This document shows, in pieces, positions 9,766 to 18,166 of a stretch of 64,000 nucleotides of DNA. Below the pieces are notes generated by a model, which was given only the letters and a program-made list of their open reading frames with translations, was not told the origin of the DNA and did not search any database. The DNA is from Arsukibacterium sp. UBA3155 (GTDB lineage: Bacteria; Pseudomonadota; Gammaproteobacteria; Enterobacterales; Alteromonadaceae): the NCBI GenBank assembly GCA_002364615.1, contig DEYP01000013.1:124001-188000 (forward strand), in the 5' to 3' direction. The first letter of the stretch is position 1, and each line of letters begins with the position of its first letter. A program made the translations under genes and the position numbers.

Positions 9766-12421
9766 AAAACGAATTAAGCGCTGCGATGGCGACGGCAGTT
9801 TGATAGAAAATCTGGGTAACCTGGGCCCACATGCTTAAACTGTCTTTATACTCGGTATCAAGTGGCGCAATAATAGTATCTCCTGGTTGCAAACGGGTGC
9901 TGGATACAGCAAACCAGTTACTTTGCGGAATAACCACTGAGCCATCGGCACGAATGACATAGACCCGCTCTTCATCAGCACGTTTACGCAGGCCACCAGC
10001 CAGTTTCAGATAATCGTTTAGTGACATGGCCGGGTTAAAGCGGTGGCTACTGGGGTGTTGTACTTCGCCCAGAATAGCAACCGTGTTGTTTATTCTGGGG
10101 ATAGTCAGCATATCGCCATCCTGTACCCGGATAATATGGCTTGGGTTACCGGCAATAATACTTTCCAAATCAATAACCAATCGTCCGACAGGTTTTTGCT
10201 GTTCTAATTCACTGAGCATAGCGCCAGCATCGGCTACCGCTAGCGCCGGCCCTTCGGCGGTAAGGGCTTTGGCCGCAATATCTGCCCGCAGCTGGCTAAT
10301 TAGCTTGGTCATTTGCTCGCTTTCACTTTCCTGAATTACTTCCCGGGTAAATACAGCGCCGCCGCTAAAGGCGTTAGCCGTTAAGCCGCCAGCGCGCTTA
10401 ATAACGTCGGCCAGGCTTTCGTGTTGCTGAATGGTATAAACACCTGGGAACCGCACTTCGCCGCGTAAAGTAATGTTACGGGTAAAGTTCCAGTCAGGCG
10501 TTTGAAAAACATTTAACGTATCGCGGCTGGTTAACTCTGGATTGTAGTCACCGCTAAAAACGGCATTAAGATTTAGCGCGATATGGTTTGTTTCCACAGC
10601 ACCGAGCGCGTCGTTATATTCTGCCCGGGTAAGCTCTGCCCTATTGGCAAAAGCCGATTGTGCCAGACCGCCGGCAGCGATAATTAAATCGCTTACTTTT
10701 GCATTTCTAGTCAGTGGATAGCTGCCTGCTACTTTAACATTACCGGCCACATTAACAATTTGTGGCTGCAAGTTATACCGTGCCTGCTGCTCGAGTTTGG
10801 TCATAACTGGCACTAATAACTCAGTACGGGTTAAATGCGCCGTATAAGGCAGCAAGCGGCTGTCGAACATATACTGCTGCTTAACGCGGTTCAAATGATA
10901 TTCAATTTGCTGTGCCTGTTCGACGGTAAAAAAACCAAAGTCGGTTTCTTGTAATACCAGCGCTGCCGGCTCATCGAAACTTTGTACGGTAAGTTTTTCC
11001 AGCTCAGTAAATAGCTGCTTGCGCTGATAACTGCCATCGCCGTGTGGAAACACTAACAACATATCCCGAGCCTGCAAGGTTAAATTGCTGACACTGGAAG
11101 GTTCGGTTATGGCCCGGCCTAAATTAAACTGGATAACTTCAATATCGCCTGCGTTACTGCGCTCACGAACAATAAGTGCGTAATCAAGATCGGCCACCAT
11201 ATGCACGCCAGACCATAAGGTGGGTAACACGTCTGCCACCCTTAAACCCTGCTGCCAGGCAAACTGTCCCGGTCTTATAACGGCACCAGCCACGGTAATA
11301 CTGTTTTCGACCCGGGGGGAGGTGGTCGCGATGGTTAACACATCGCCATTTTTGGCCAATGTGCCAGCATCTTTACCACTTGTTAAATCCAGGGTCAGTA
11401 AGTCACGCATATTGTCGTTATTAAAACGCTGTAGCACTGCGTTGCGCGGATAGGCACCAGCTTTGCTGCCACCGGCCATTTGCAGTACATTGGCCAGGGT
11501 TTCATTACCTTTAAGCTCATAAATTGCCGGACGCTGTACTTCACCTATTACTTCAACTAATGCTTTAACCGGCTCAACAAATACCACATCGCCATGCTGC
11601 AGATTGACATCTGTGATAGCGTTGCCTTTTAGCAATAATTCATACAAATCAACGTTAGCCAGCGTTTTGCCGGCGCGATTAACTTTAATGTGCCGCAGAC
11701 TGCCGATATCAGAGACGCCGCCGGCCACAAACAAGGCCTGGGTTACGGTAGTCAGTGCTGACACAGCGTACACGCCGGGCTGTTTAGCTTCGCCGGCAAT
11801 AATAATATTAATGGTGCGTAGCTGGCCCATGGTAACAGCAGCGTTGACACCAATTTTGGCATTTTGCACCCGCTCGGTAATCAGCTCGCGCGCCTGATTA
11901 AAGCGCATACCGCTGACATTAATGGTGCCAATTTCTGGCAGGCTGATGCTGCCGTCACGATTAACTGCTAATTCATAACTGGTGTTCTCTTTACCAAACA
12001 ACTGCAATTCCAGGCTGTCTTCCGGGCCCAGAATATAGCTATCCGGCACCGGTACATTGGTAACAGGGGCAAAAGTACTGATTTCGCTGTTAAATAGCTT
12101 TAGACCGAAGCGCTCTGGCTGTTTATCCGCTACTGCCTGGCGATTATTGCTATTACGTTCAGGCTGTACCACACGCTCTGGCTGACGCAGTTGCTGTTCT
12201 AGCGGTTGGATGGGTGCAGTTTCACTGGTACTGCCCTGGTTGGCGTTGCCAGCCATTGCAGGCAGATCATAACCATACTGTTTGGCTAATCGTTCTTGCT
12301 CTGCCCGCGGCAGCTTTTGAAATTGCTCAATCATCGCCGGCGAAATTGCCTGAGCAGATACCGTTGCAGCAGTTAACCCTAAGGTTAATGCCAGAAAACT
12401 AAGTTGGACAAATCTAAGCAC
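9764..12421 (-). CDS. wza: Wza-like polysaccharide export protein with about six SLBB domains
   Basis: An 885-residue envelope protein with a signal peptide (hydrophobic residues 5-22, then VSAQA). There is no lipobox Cys, unlike classical lipoprotein Wza. A Poly_export domain (YILGPEDSLELQLFG, then NRDGSISLPEIG) lies near residues 128-165. About six SLBB-like units follow, each starting with a G-E-V-x-x-P-G type strand (for example IAGEAKQPGVY, LRGEVRFPGVY, LGEVQHPSSH). This makes it more than twice the length of E. coli Wza. It should form the periplasmic/outer-membrane export channel. It is the first gene after the ops element, so its transcription should depend on RfaH. Confidence 0.85.
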   Translation of the reverse strand: MLRFVQLSFLALTLGLTAATVSAQAISPAMIEQFQKLPRAEQERLAKQYGYDLPAMAGNANQGSTSETAPIQPLEQQLRQPERVVQPERNSNNRQAVADKQPERFGLKLFNSEISTFAPVTNVPVPDSYILGPEDSLELQLFGKENTSYELAVNRDGSISLPEIGTINVSGMRFNQARELITERVQNAKIGVNAAVTMGQLRTINIIIAGEAKQPGVYAVSALTTVTQALFVAGGVSDIGSLRHIKVNRAGKTLANVDLYELLLKGNAITDVNLQHGDVVFVEPVKALVEVIGEVQRPAIYELKGNETLANVLQMAGGSKAGAYPRNAVLQRFNNDNMRDLLTLDLTSGKDAGTLAKNGDVLTIATTSPRVENSITVAGAVIRPGQFAWQQGLRVADVLPTLWSGVHMVADLDYALIVRERSNAGDIEVIQFNLGRAITEPSSVSNLTLQARDMLLVFPHGDGSYQRKQLFTELEKLTVQSFDEPAALVLQETDFGFFTVEQAQQIEYHLNRVKQQYMFDSRLLPYTAHLTRTELLVPVMTKLEQQARYNLQPQIVNVAGNVKVAGSYPLTRNAKVSDLIIAAGGLAQSAFANRAELTRAEYNDALGAVETNHIALNLNAVFSGDYNPELTSRDTLNVFQTPDWNFTRNITLRGEVRFPGVYTIQQHESLADVIKRAGGLTANAFSGGAVFTREVIQESESEQMTKLISQLRADIAAKALTAEGPALAVADAGAMLSELEQQKPVGRLVIDLESIIAGNPSHIIRVQDGDMLTIPRINNTVAILGEVQHPSSHRFNPAMSLNDYLKLAGGLRKRADEERVYVIRADGSVVIPQSNWFAVSSTRLQPGDTIIAPLDTEYKDSLSMWAQVTQIFYQTAVAIAALNSF

Positions 12422-12493
12422 CCGGAAACTCCGTTTTAATTGTGTATTTCATTTAACTGCAGCGGCGCTGCTTATTTCTGTTGTAGCTTCAGA

Positions 12494-12505
12494 CACGCTA
12501 CCGCC
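12494..12505 (-). promoter_or_regulatory. ops element, RfaH recruitment site
   Basis: The minus strand reads GGCGGTAGCGTG, identical to the enterobacterial ops sequence that pauses RNA polymerase and recruits RfaH. It lies in the leader of wza, about 75 bases before the start codon and just downstream of an rfaH homologue. This is the strongest regulatory match in the polysaccharide region. Confidence 0.9.
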
Positions 12506-12531
12506 ATTAGGTTACAGCTCCCTAAAGGCTG
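12494..12531 (-). promoter_or_regulatory. JUMPstart element containing ops
   Basis: Upstream of ops the minus strand continues the JUMPstart pattern: a CAGCCTTTAGGGAGCTG block, GTAAC, a short spacer, then GGCGGTAGCGTG. JUMPstart sequences precede O-antigen, capsule and other long polysaccharide operons. The order and spacing of the blocks match the published consensus as I recall it. Confidence 0.85.
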
Positions 12532-12557
12532 ATGGCAAAACGGCTTGTCTGATGACG

Positions 12558-12591
12558 GCTTAAAAAGTTGCGGAATTCTACCTTTTTAAGC
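12558..12591 (-). other. AT-rich hairpin in the rfaH-wza intergenic region
   Basis: Perfect 10-base arms GCTTAAAAAG and CTTTTTAAGC flank a 14-base loop. It lies between the rfaH stop and the JUMPstart. It may be an rfaH terminator of poor quality, since the stem has few GC pairs and no T-tract follows. It may also be a leader structure. Its function is unknown. Confidence 0.35.
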
Positions 12592-12629
12592 GACATTAAT
12601 CGAACACTATTAACAGTTTTTGACTGCCA

Positions 12630-13148
12630 TTAACCCTTATCTGGCTGAATTTTACTTATCTGCTGGTTATCCATCGTGGTTTTTACCCACTGCCCCAACA
12701 GGTTAAGTAACACGATACTGCGCTTATCGCCCTCGGCCAGTTGATACACTGCCTGAATACCGCTGAACGGACCATTAAGCACGGTAAGTTCATCACCGGT
12801 TTTAAATGGCTGATTCTGGTCTTCCTGCTGCTGCCGGGCATGTTGTTGCCGGCTTAGTGAGGCAATAAGTTCAGCTGGCACCTGGGCCAATTGCTGACCG
12901 AAGCGGACAAAATCAGTAACGCCACGGGTACTACGAATGGTGCTGAGATTAAGCTGTTCACTGCTGATGCGTAAAAACAAATAGCGCGGAAACATCGGCT
13001 CAGTAACTTTAACCTGTTTACCCGCTTTAAGTTTATTCACCGTGAGCAGGGGCACAAAGCTATGAAACCCCTGATTCGCCAGATGCTGTTGCGCCCGCTG
13101 CTCTTGCCGCGGCTTACAGTAAAGTAAATACCAGCAGTTTTGCTTCAT
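12630..13148 (-). CDS. rfaH: transcription antiterminator RfaH (NusG paralogue)
   Basis: A 172-residue NusG-family protein. The start CWYLLYCKPRQEQRAQQHL matches the RfaH signature rather than NusG. The middle has PLFPRYLFLRI-like residues (EPMFPRYLFLRI) and RGVTDFVRFG. The C-terminal part carries the KOW-like stretch FKTGDELTVLNGPFSG. It binds RNA polymerase at ops sites and suppresses Rho-dependent polarity in long operons. A longer frame adds 29 residues that overlap the Wzi gene; the chosen ATG follows a GGTG stretch and matches E. coli RfaH. Its gene sits directly before the ops site, so it probably acts on its own locus. Confidence 0.9.
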   Translation of the reverse strand: MKQNCWYLLYCKPRQEQRAQQHLANQGFHSFVPLLTVNKLKAGKQVKVTEPMFPRYLFLRISSEQLNLSTIRSTRGVTDFVRFGQQLAQVPAELIASLSRQQHARQQQEDQNQPFKTGDELTVLNGPFSGIQAVYQLAEGDKRSIVLLNLLGQWVKTTMDNQQISKIQPDKG

Positions 13149-13164
13149 ATCACCAGCAGCCATG

Positions 13165-14508
13165 TTACCAGCGACGCTCCCAGCGTATGCCAACACCTTG
13201 AGTAAATTCAGCTTCAGCTTCACTTCGCGTATCACGGTTTAACTGAGCGTCGATGGTAAGTAAGCCATCACAAAAGGGGGTTTGATAACCGGCAGCCAAC
13301 TGACTGCTTTTAGTTAATGGTATCTCTGCTACTAACGCAGTGTTTTCACTATAACTTGCCTGACTGAGATTGGCATAAAAGCTGCTGCCATCCCGATAAT
13401 GCAATTCCAGCCCGGCTAACCAGCGTGTAGCAGCCTGACCAAAAAGGTTATTGTGCTGCAGGCTCTGCCATTGCTGCATATCATCTGCAGTGGATTTGTA
13501 TTCTGCGACCAGCATCGCCTGAACCGTTGAATTTGCAATTAAATACTCGCTGCCAGCTAACCATCCCAGAGCGCTGTTATTCTGTGTTAGCTCGCCATAG
13601 GCAGCCAGGTTGGGGTTTATGCTGTAACGGCTGTCGATACTAAAACTCGTTATTCTGCTATCAGGAAACTGGTAAACCGGGCTGAATTGCTGCTGCGCTG
13701 GCACAACATTATTTACGGTATACAGCTGTGAACCACTAATGCCAAATTCAAGCTGACTGTATGGTTTAATATTTACTCTTGCTGCCACTACTTTGGCGTG
13801 ACGTAGCAGGGCGCTGCCGGGTTGCTCGGCCAGCACCAGTTGCATATTAACCGCGCCCAGGGGCTCCAGTATAGTTAACAACGGCTCACTGCTATTTAAA
13901 CGGCTTAGTTGCAGTGCCTTGAGTGGCCGACCGTTATTACTGAAATTAGCACTACTGTCGTAACCCGGCCCCCACCACAGTTGCTGCTGCGCGGCACTTA
14001 ATACCCAATTACCCACAGTATAGGCGGCATAGCTGCCATCCCAGTTACTATTGGCCTGATAGCCGTTGTCATAATGGTTGTCTGCTGCAAACTGTTTACT
14101 AATTCCCACGGCCCAGTTTTTACCAATAAACTCGGTACTGATATTCACTTCAGCCTTATGCTGGTAGTGTCGGCCAAAGCCGTTACTGTCGATAGCGTCG
14201 CTGCTGGTCGCAACACTAAACGACTTAACTGTGGGCTGTCTGGCAAAATCGGCTGCTGACACTACCCGCAAATATGCAAACAATTGACTGTCGTTCATGC
14301 TGGCGGTATTGATGTTAGCTAAGTCGCTAAGTAGCGGCTGCCACATCAGCGGATAGGTATTAATGGGCGAATGCAGATAACCACCATCGGCCAGAATTTT
14401 TAAACTGCTACGCAAATACCTGTCGTCGGTATCTACCCAGGGCGCTGCCTGACTAAATAAGGCCACGCTGCTAAAGCATACTGCCAGAAAATAACCTGAT
14501 AATCGCAT
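13165..14508 (-). CDS. capsule assembly Wzi family outer membrane protein
   Basis: A 447-residue protein with a signal peptide ending near FSQAAPW. The mature part opens with WVDTDDRYLRSSLKILADGGY, the usual start of the Wzi family, and contains QQQLWWGPGYDSSANFSN near residue 170. The remainder is rich in alternating beta-strand segments, as in an outer membrane barrel, and ends in RWERRW. Wzi of group 1 capsules binds polysaccharide at the cell surface. Its location between rmlB and rfaH/wza supports a role in surface attachment or export of this glycan. Confidence 0.75.
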   Translation of the reverse strand: MRLSGYFLAVCFSSVALFSQAAPWVDTDDRYLRSSLKILADGGYLHSPINTYPLMWQPLLSDLANINTASMNDSQLFAYLRVVSAADFARQPTVKSFSVATSSDAIDSNGFGRHYQHKAEVNISTEFIGKNWAVGISKQFAADNHYDNGYQANSNWDGSYAAYTVGNWVLSAAQQQLWWGPGYDSSANFSNNGRPLKALQLSRLNSSEPLLTILEPLGAVNMQLVLAEQPGSALLRHAKVVAARVNIKPYSQLEFGISGSQLYTVNNVVPAQQQFSPVYQFPDSRITSFSIDSRYSINPNLAAYGELTQNNSALGWLAGSEYLIANSTVQAMLVAEYKSTADDMQQWQSLQHNNLFGQAATRWLAGLELHYRDGSSFYANLSQASYSENTALVAEIPLTKSSQLAAGYQTPFCDGLLTIDAQLNRDTRSEAEAEFTQGVGIRWERRW

Positions 14509-14571
14509 TGAAAAATGACATCCTGTACGCTGAAAGCCTTTAGAAACGGCGTGGATGGTAGCAGACCACCG

Positions 14572-15600
14572 TTATTGTGACAAGCAGCAAGCCCGTACCG
14601 TTTTTAGTAAACCTGTTTGCAAGCTTTCAACCGGTTGCCAGCCAAGCTGAGCCCGGATTTTACTGCAATCAATAGCATAGCGTCTATCGTGCCCGGCACG
14701 GTCGGTTACAAACTGAATAAATTGGTGATAACTAGCGCCTTTACTTAGCTGACAAAAACCGGCAGGGGCCAATTCATCCAGCAGATCACAAATTTGCTGG
14801 ACCAATGCTAAATTAGTCAGCCCGCTTAAGCCGCCTATATTGTAGCTCTCACCGACTATACCTTTAGTTAATATAAGATAAAGCGCTGCAGCATGGTCGT
14901 CAACGTATAGCCAGTCACGAATTTGTTGGCCATCACCATAAACTGGAATAGGCTTGCCAGCTAACGCGTTGTGAATAGTTTTCGGGATAAGCTTTTCTCT
15001 ATGCTGCCCTGGGCCATAATTATTACTGCAGTTGCTGATTACGACAGGCAGGCCATAAGTGCGATGCCAGGATCGCACCAGGTGATCTGAGCTGGCCTTG
15101 CTGGCCGCATAAGGACTGCTGGGCGCGTAGGCGGTAATTTCGCTGAATGGTTTGGCATCTGGGGCCAGATCACCAAATACTTCGTCAGTTGAAACATGGT
15201 GAAACCTGAAGGCCTGCTGTGCAGACGCTGGTAAGGTTTGCCAGTAACTGCGCGTAGCTTCAAGCAACGTATAGGTGCCGACAATATTGGTTTGAATAAA
15301 TGCTGCCGGCGCATTGATAGAATTATCAACATGGCTCTCTGCCGCCAGGTGCATAACGCAAGTAGGCTGAAAATTGGTAAAAAGATTTTGTAGCAAATTG
15401 GCATCACAAATATCGCCCTGCACCATGGTGATCCTTGGCTGCGCTTTAAAACGCTCAACCTCAGCCACATTAGCGGCGTAAGTGAGTTTATCCAGCACCA
15501 GCAACTTGTGCTGAGTATGCTTAAGCAAATAGTTAACCAGCGCACAACCAATAAATCCAGCCCCCCCGGTAATAACTACCCTAAAATCACTCTGACCCAT
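14572..15600 (-). CDS. rmlB: dTDP-glucose 4,6-dehydratase
   Basis: A 342-residue short-chain dehydrogenase/reductase. It has the NAD site [19 protein letters not shown] with its Asp/Glu pair, and the YAASK catalytic Tyr/Lys. It converts dTDP-glucose to the 4-keto-6-deoxy sugar for dTDP-rhamnose. The first residues MGQSDF are encoded by a RAYT-type repeat (ATGGGTCAGAGTGATTTT), and the normal family start, a Met just before the VVITGG strand, is gone. There is no other start codon between this ATG and the NAD motif. The C-terminus ends soon after LQTGLLKTV as usual. Confidence 0.93.
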   Translation of the reverse strand: MGQSDFRVVITGGAGFIGCALVNYLLKHTQHKLLVLDKLTYAANVAEVERFKAQPRITMVQGDICDANLLQNLFTNFQPTCVMHLAAESHVDNSINAPAAFIQTNIVGTYTLLEATRSYWQTLPASAQQAFRFHHVSTDEVFGDLAPDAKPFSEITAYAPSSPYAASKASSDHLVRSWHRTYGLPVVISNCSNNYGPGQHREKLIPKTIHNALAGKPIPVYGDGQQIRDWLYVDDHAAALYLILTKGIVGESYNIGGLSGLTNLALVQQICDLLDELAPAGFCQLSKGASYHQFIQFVTDRAGHDRRYAIDCSKIRAQLGWQPVESLQTGLLKTVRACCLSQ

Positions 15601-15651
15601 TTAATTATTCACTCTGACCCTTTTTAAAGAATAACTTATTCACTCTGACCC
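15586..15651 (-). repeat. three direct RAYT-type half-sites at the rmlD-rmlB junction
   Basis: The half-site CACTCTGACCC occurs three times in the same orientation. Read on the minus strand, these are one GTGATTTT subtype and two GTGAATAA subtypes. The copy at 15639-15651 encodes the end of RmlD (MGQSE and stop). The copy at 15586-15598 encodes the start of RmlB. The middle copy with AAAAAGGG is noncoding and sits where the rmlB ribosome site should be. No palindrome is formed here, unlike at most other loci. Confidence 0.9.
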
Positions 15652-16526
15652 ATTTTTTGCAGGCAGATGGAGAGGCTATGTTGCCACGGGGGCAGACTAA
15701 GACCAAGTTGCTCCGTCAATGCTTCACTGGACAGCACACTGAAAGCCGGCCGCTTTGCCAGAGCGAGCCACTGGTTACTGCTTACTGCAGCGACAGCGAT
15801 ATCGCTGCGGGTTAGTCTGACAATTTCCTGCGCTAATTGATACCAGCTTGCCTGGCCCTGACCGGCGCAGTGCAGCAGCCTGGTTTTGGCAAAGCGTTCA
15901 GTAAAGTCTGGTGCCATAACCAGCTTAATACAAAGCGCTGCGAGCTCGCGGGCGTAGGTGGGGCTGCCTATTTGGTCGTTAACCACCTGCAAAAGACTGC
16001 CCTGGCGAATTTTACTAACTATACGGCGGACAAAATTGTGGCCAAACTCACTGTACAACCAACTGGTGCGCAAAATTAACCCTGCTGGCGCGATATCTAG
16101 CATCGCATTCTCGCCGGCCAGTTTACTCTTGCCATATTGATTAAGCGGTGCCGGCGTATCGATTTCAGTATAGGGCTGATGTTGCCCGCCGTTAAAAACA
16201 TAGTCGGTACTACAATGCAGTAACGCTGCACCATTGGCTTTGGCGTAATGGCTAAGCTCCGCAACTAATTGCTGGTTAATAAGCCACGCCAGTTCAACCT
16301 GGCGCTCTGCTTCATCTACATTGGTGTAAGCACAAGCATTAATAATGATTGACGGCGAGTACTGTTGTAAACAGTGCTTGAGCGCTCTGCTGTCTGTCAG
16401 TTCCAGCGCCTGACGCGGTATAAAGCACAGCAGCCGTCGAGTGGCGTCTGGTAAGTTCATGGCTTCAGCGTTCAGCGCCTGGCCTAACTGGCCGGACGCA
16501 CCGAGGATCACTATCCGCCTAGTCAT
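15636..16526 (-). CDS. rmlD: dTDP-4-dehydrorhamnose reductase
   Basis: A 296-residue reductase with the NADPH site ILGASGQLGQAL, STDYVFNGG and the catalytic YGKSK. It performs the last step of dTDP-L-rhamnose synthesis. The final five residues MGQSE and the stop are encoded by a RAYT-type repeat, so the original terminus has been replaced or extended. It overlaps rmlC by 8 bases, indicating translational coupling. Confidence 0.92.
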   Translation of the reverse strand: MTRRIVILGASGQLGQALNAEAMNLPDATRRLLCFIPRQALELTDSRALKHCLQQYSPSIIINACAYTNVDEAERQVELAWLINQQLVAELSHYAKANGAALLHCSTDYVFNGGQHQPYTEIDTPAPLNQYGKSKLAGENAMLDIAPAGLILRTSWLYSEFGHNFVRRIVSKIRQGSLLQVVNDQIGSPTYARELAALCIKLVMAPDFTERFAKTRLLHCAGQGQASWYQLAQEIVRLTRSDIAVAAVSSNQWLALAKRPAFSVLSSEALTEQLGLSLPPWQHSLSICLQKMGQSE

Positions 16527-17094
16527 ACAACTTATCAGTAATATTAAAATGAACTGGAAGCGCGCTTAGCAGTGGCTGTTGCTGATCTTTCGCTGATAAC
16601 CGCAACTGCGAAGGCTGTATAGGCCAGCTTATTGCCAGCGTTGGATCAGCATAATGTAAGCCGCAATCATCTGCCGGACTGTAATAATTATCAACTTTAT
16701 ATTGTAGTAATGCGTGCGACGTTAACGTCAGATAGCCATGAGCAAAGCCACGCGGAATAAATAGCTGCTGAAGCGTATCGGCCGACAACGGCGTAGCCAG
16801 TGCCTGACCAAATGTCGGGCTGCCGTGGCGAATATCGACAATAACATCCAGTATCGCTCCCTGCAGTACGCGCACCAGCTTACTTTGGGCAAAAGGCGGT
16901 TTTTGATAATGCAGCCCCCGTAACACGCCCAATTGCGAAACAGCTTCATTGTCCTGAATAAAACGCACACTATAGCCAGCAGCGTCATCCAACTGCTGCT
17001 GCCGGTAGGTTTCAGCAAAATAACCGCGTTCGTCACTATATGCTTTGTGTTCCAGCAGTAAGGCACCGGTTAAAGCTAATTTACTAATTTTCAT
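16519..17094 (-). CDS. rmlC: dTDP-4-dehydrorhamnose 3,5-epimerase
   Basis: A 191-residue cupin. It has the RmlC signature RGLHYQKPPFAQSKLVRV with the active-site His, VDIRHGSPTFG, and IPRGFAHGYLTL. It epimerises C3 and C5 of the 4-keto sugar before RmlD. It lies between rmlA and rmlD. The transcribed order A-C-D-B differs from the common B-D-A-C order. Confidence 0.92.
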   Translation of the reverse strand: MKISKLALTGALLLEHKAYSDERGYFAETYRQQQLDDAAGYSVRFIQDNEAVSQLGVLRGLHYQKPPFAQSKLVRVLQGAILDVIVDIRHGSPTFGQALATPLSADTLQQLFIPRGFAHGYLTLTSHALLQYKVDNYYSPADDCGLHYADPTLAISWPIQPSQLRLSAKDQQQPLLSALPVHFNITDKLYD

Positions 17095-17117
17095 TTTAAG
17101 TAAGTTCGGGTTTCCGG

Positions 17118-18014
17118 TTAATTTATTAATTGTAAAAGATACTGGCCGTATTGAGTATTGTGCATTGCCATTGCGAGATCTAATAATTTCGCTTTATCGA
17201 TATACCCCTGCTCGTAGGCAATTTCCTCCAGGCAAGCAATCTTTAAACCTTGTCGTTGTTCAATAACGTCAATATATGCAGAGGCGGCTTGCAAATGTTC
17301 ATGGGTACCGGTGTCAAGCCAGGCAAAACCTCGCCCGAGTAGCGTCAACGTTAATCGTTGTTGTTGCAGGTATAACTGATTTAACTCGGTAATCTCAAGC
17401 TCCCCGCGAGCCGAGGGAGAAAGTAACCGTGCTTTGTCTACGACATCGGCAGGATAAAAATACAAGCCTGTAACAGCATAATGACTTTTTGGATGCACGG
17501 GTTTCTCTTCTAATGACAATACTTTGCCGTCTTCATCCATTTCAGCCACGCCGTAGCGCTGCGGATTACTGACCCGATAACCAAAAACCGTGGCTGAATT
17601 TTGCTGAATATTTGCCAGTGCTTGTTGCAGCAGCTGGCTAAATCCATGGCCAACAAAAATGTTATCCCCTAACACTAAGCAGGCAGGACTACCCGCGAGA
17701 AAATCCTCTGCGAGTAGAAAAGCCTGAGCGATACCATCAGATGAAGGCTGGATACAATAGCTAAAATTGACACCAAAATCGTTGCCGTCACCCAGCAGTC
17801 GCTTAAAGGCCGCCTGGTCTTCCGCTGTGGTAATTAACAGGATGTCACGGATCCCCGACAGCATCAGGACAGATATCGGGTAGTAGATCATCGGTTTGTC
17901 GTAAATCGGCAGCAATTGTTTGGATACACCACGCGTGATCGGATGCAAACGGCTACCTGTGCCGCCTGCTAACACGATTCCTTTAACGCTGTTTTGTGCC
18001 CTAGCCTCGCCCAT
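17118..18014 (-). CDS. rmlA: glucose-1-phosphate thymidylyltransferase
   Basis: A 298-residue nucleotidyltransferase. The signature [20 protein letters not shown] lies near residue 17, followed by YDKPMIYYP, and [11 protein letters not shown] holds the metal-binding Asp. It activates glucose-1-phosphate with dTTP as the first step to dTDP-rhamnose. GGGA stands about six bases before the ATG. It begins the rml operon, so a promoter is expected in the 50 bases before the RAYT palindrome. Confidence 0.93.
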   Translation of the reverse strand: MGEARAQNSVKGIVLAGGTGSRLHPITRGVSKQLLPIYDKPMIYYPISVLMLSGIRDILLITTAEDQAAFKRLLGDGNDFGVNFSYCIQPSSDGIAQAFLLAEDFLAGSPACLVLGDNIFVGHGFSQLLQQALANIQQNSATVFGYRVSNPQRYGVAEMDEDGKVLSLEEKPVHPKSHYAVTGLYFYPADVVDKARLLSPSARGELEITELNQLYLQQQRLTLTLLGRGFAWLDTGTHEHLQAASAYIDVIEQRQGLKIACLEEIAYEQGYIDKAKLLDLAMAMHNTQYGQYLLQLIN

Positions 18015-18064
18015 GCTCGTCCCATATCAGACATATCAATACAAAGCCTGCATCTTACCAAACT

Positions 18065-18107
18065 AAAAAGGGTCAGAGTGATTTTAAAAATCACTCTGAC
18101 CCTTTTT
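18065..18107. repeat. RAYT palindrome, subtype A (upstream of transposase)
   Basis: A 43-base near-perfect palindrome. It opens AAAAAGGGTCAGAGTGATTT and closes with the complementary arm ending CCCTTTTT. It separates the divergent rmlA and RAYT genes. Its flanks give an A-tract, hairpin and T-tract on both strands, so it should insulate the two promoters from each other's upstream read-through. Both arms are the GTGATTTT subtype. Confidence 0.93.
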
Positions 18108-18108
18108 A

Positions 18109-18136
18109 TTGCCAGTCTCGAATTTATTGCTATCTT
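18109..18136 (+). promoter_or_regulatory. possible promoter of the RAYT gene
   Basis: TTGCCA and TATCTT are separated by 16 bases and lie just downstream of the subtype A palindrome, about 30 bases before the ATG. The -35 box is close to consensus and the -10 box is moderate. No purine-rich ribosome site precedes the ATG, so translation is probably weak. Confidence 0.35.
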
Positions 18137-18166
18137 TTATACAACTTAAATTAACTTTATTTTAAT

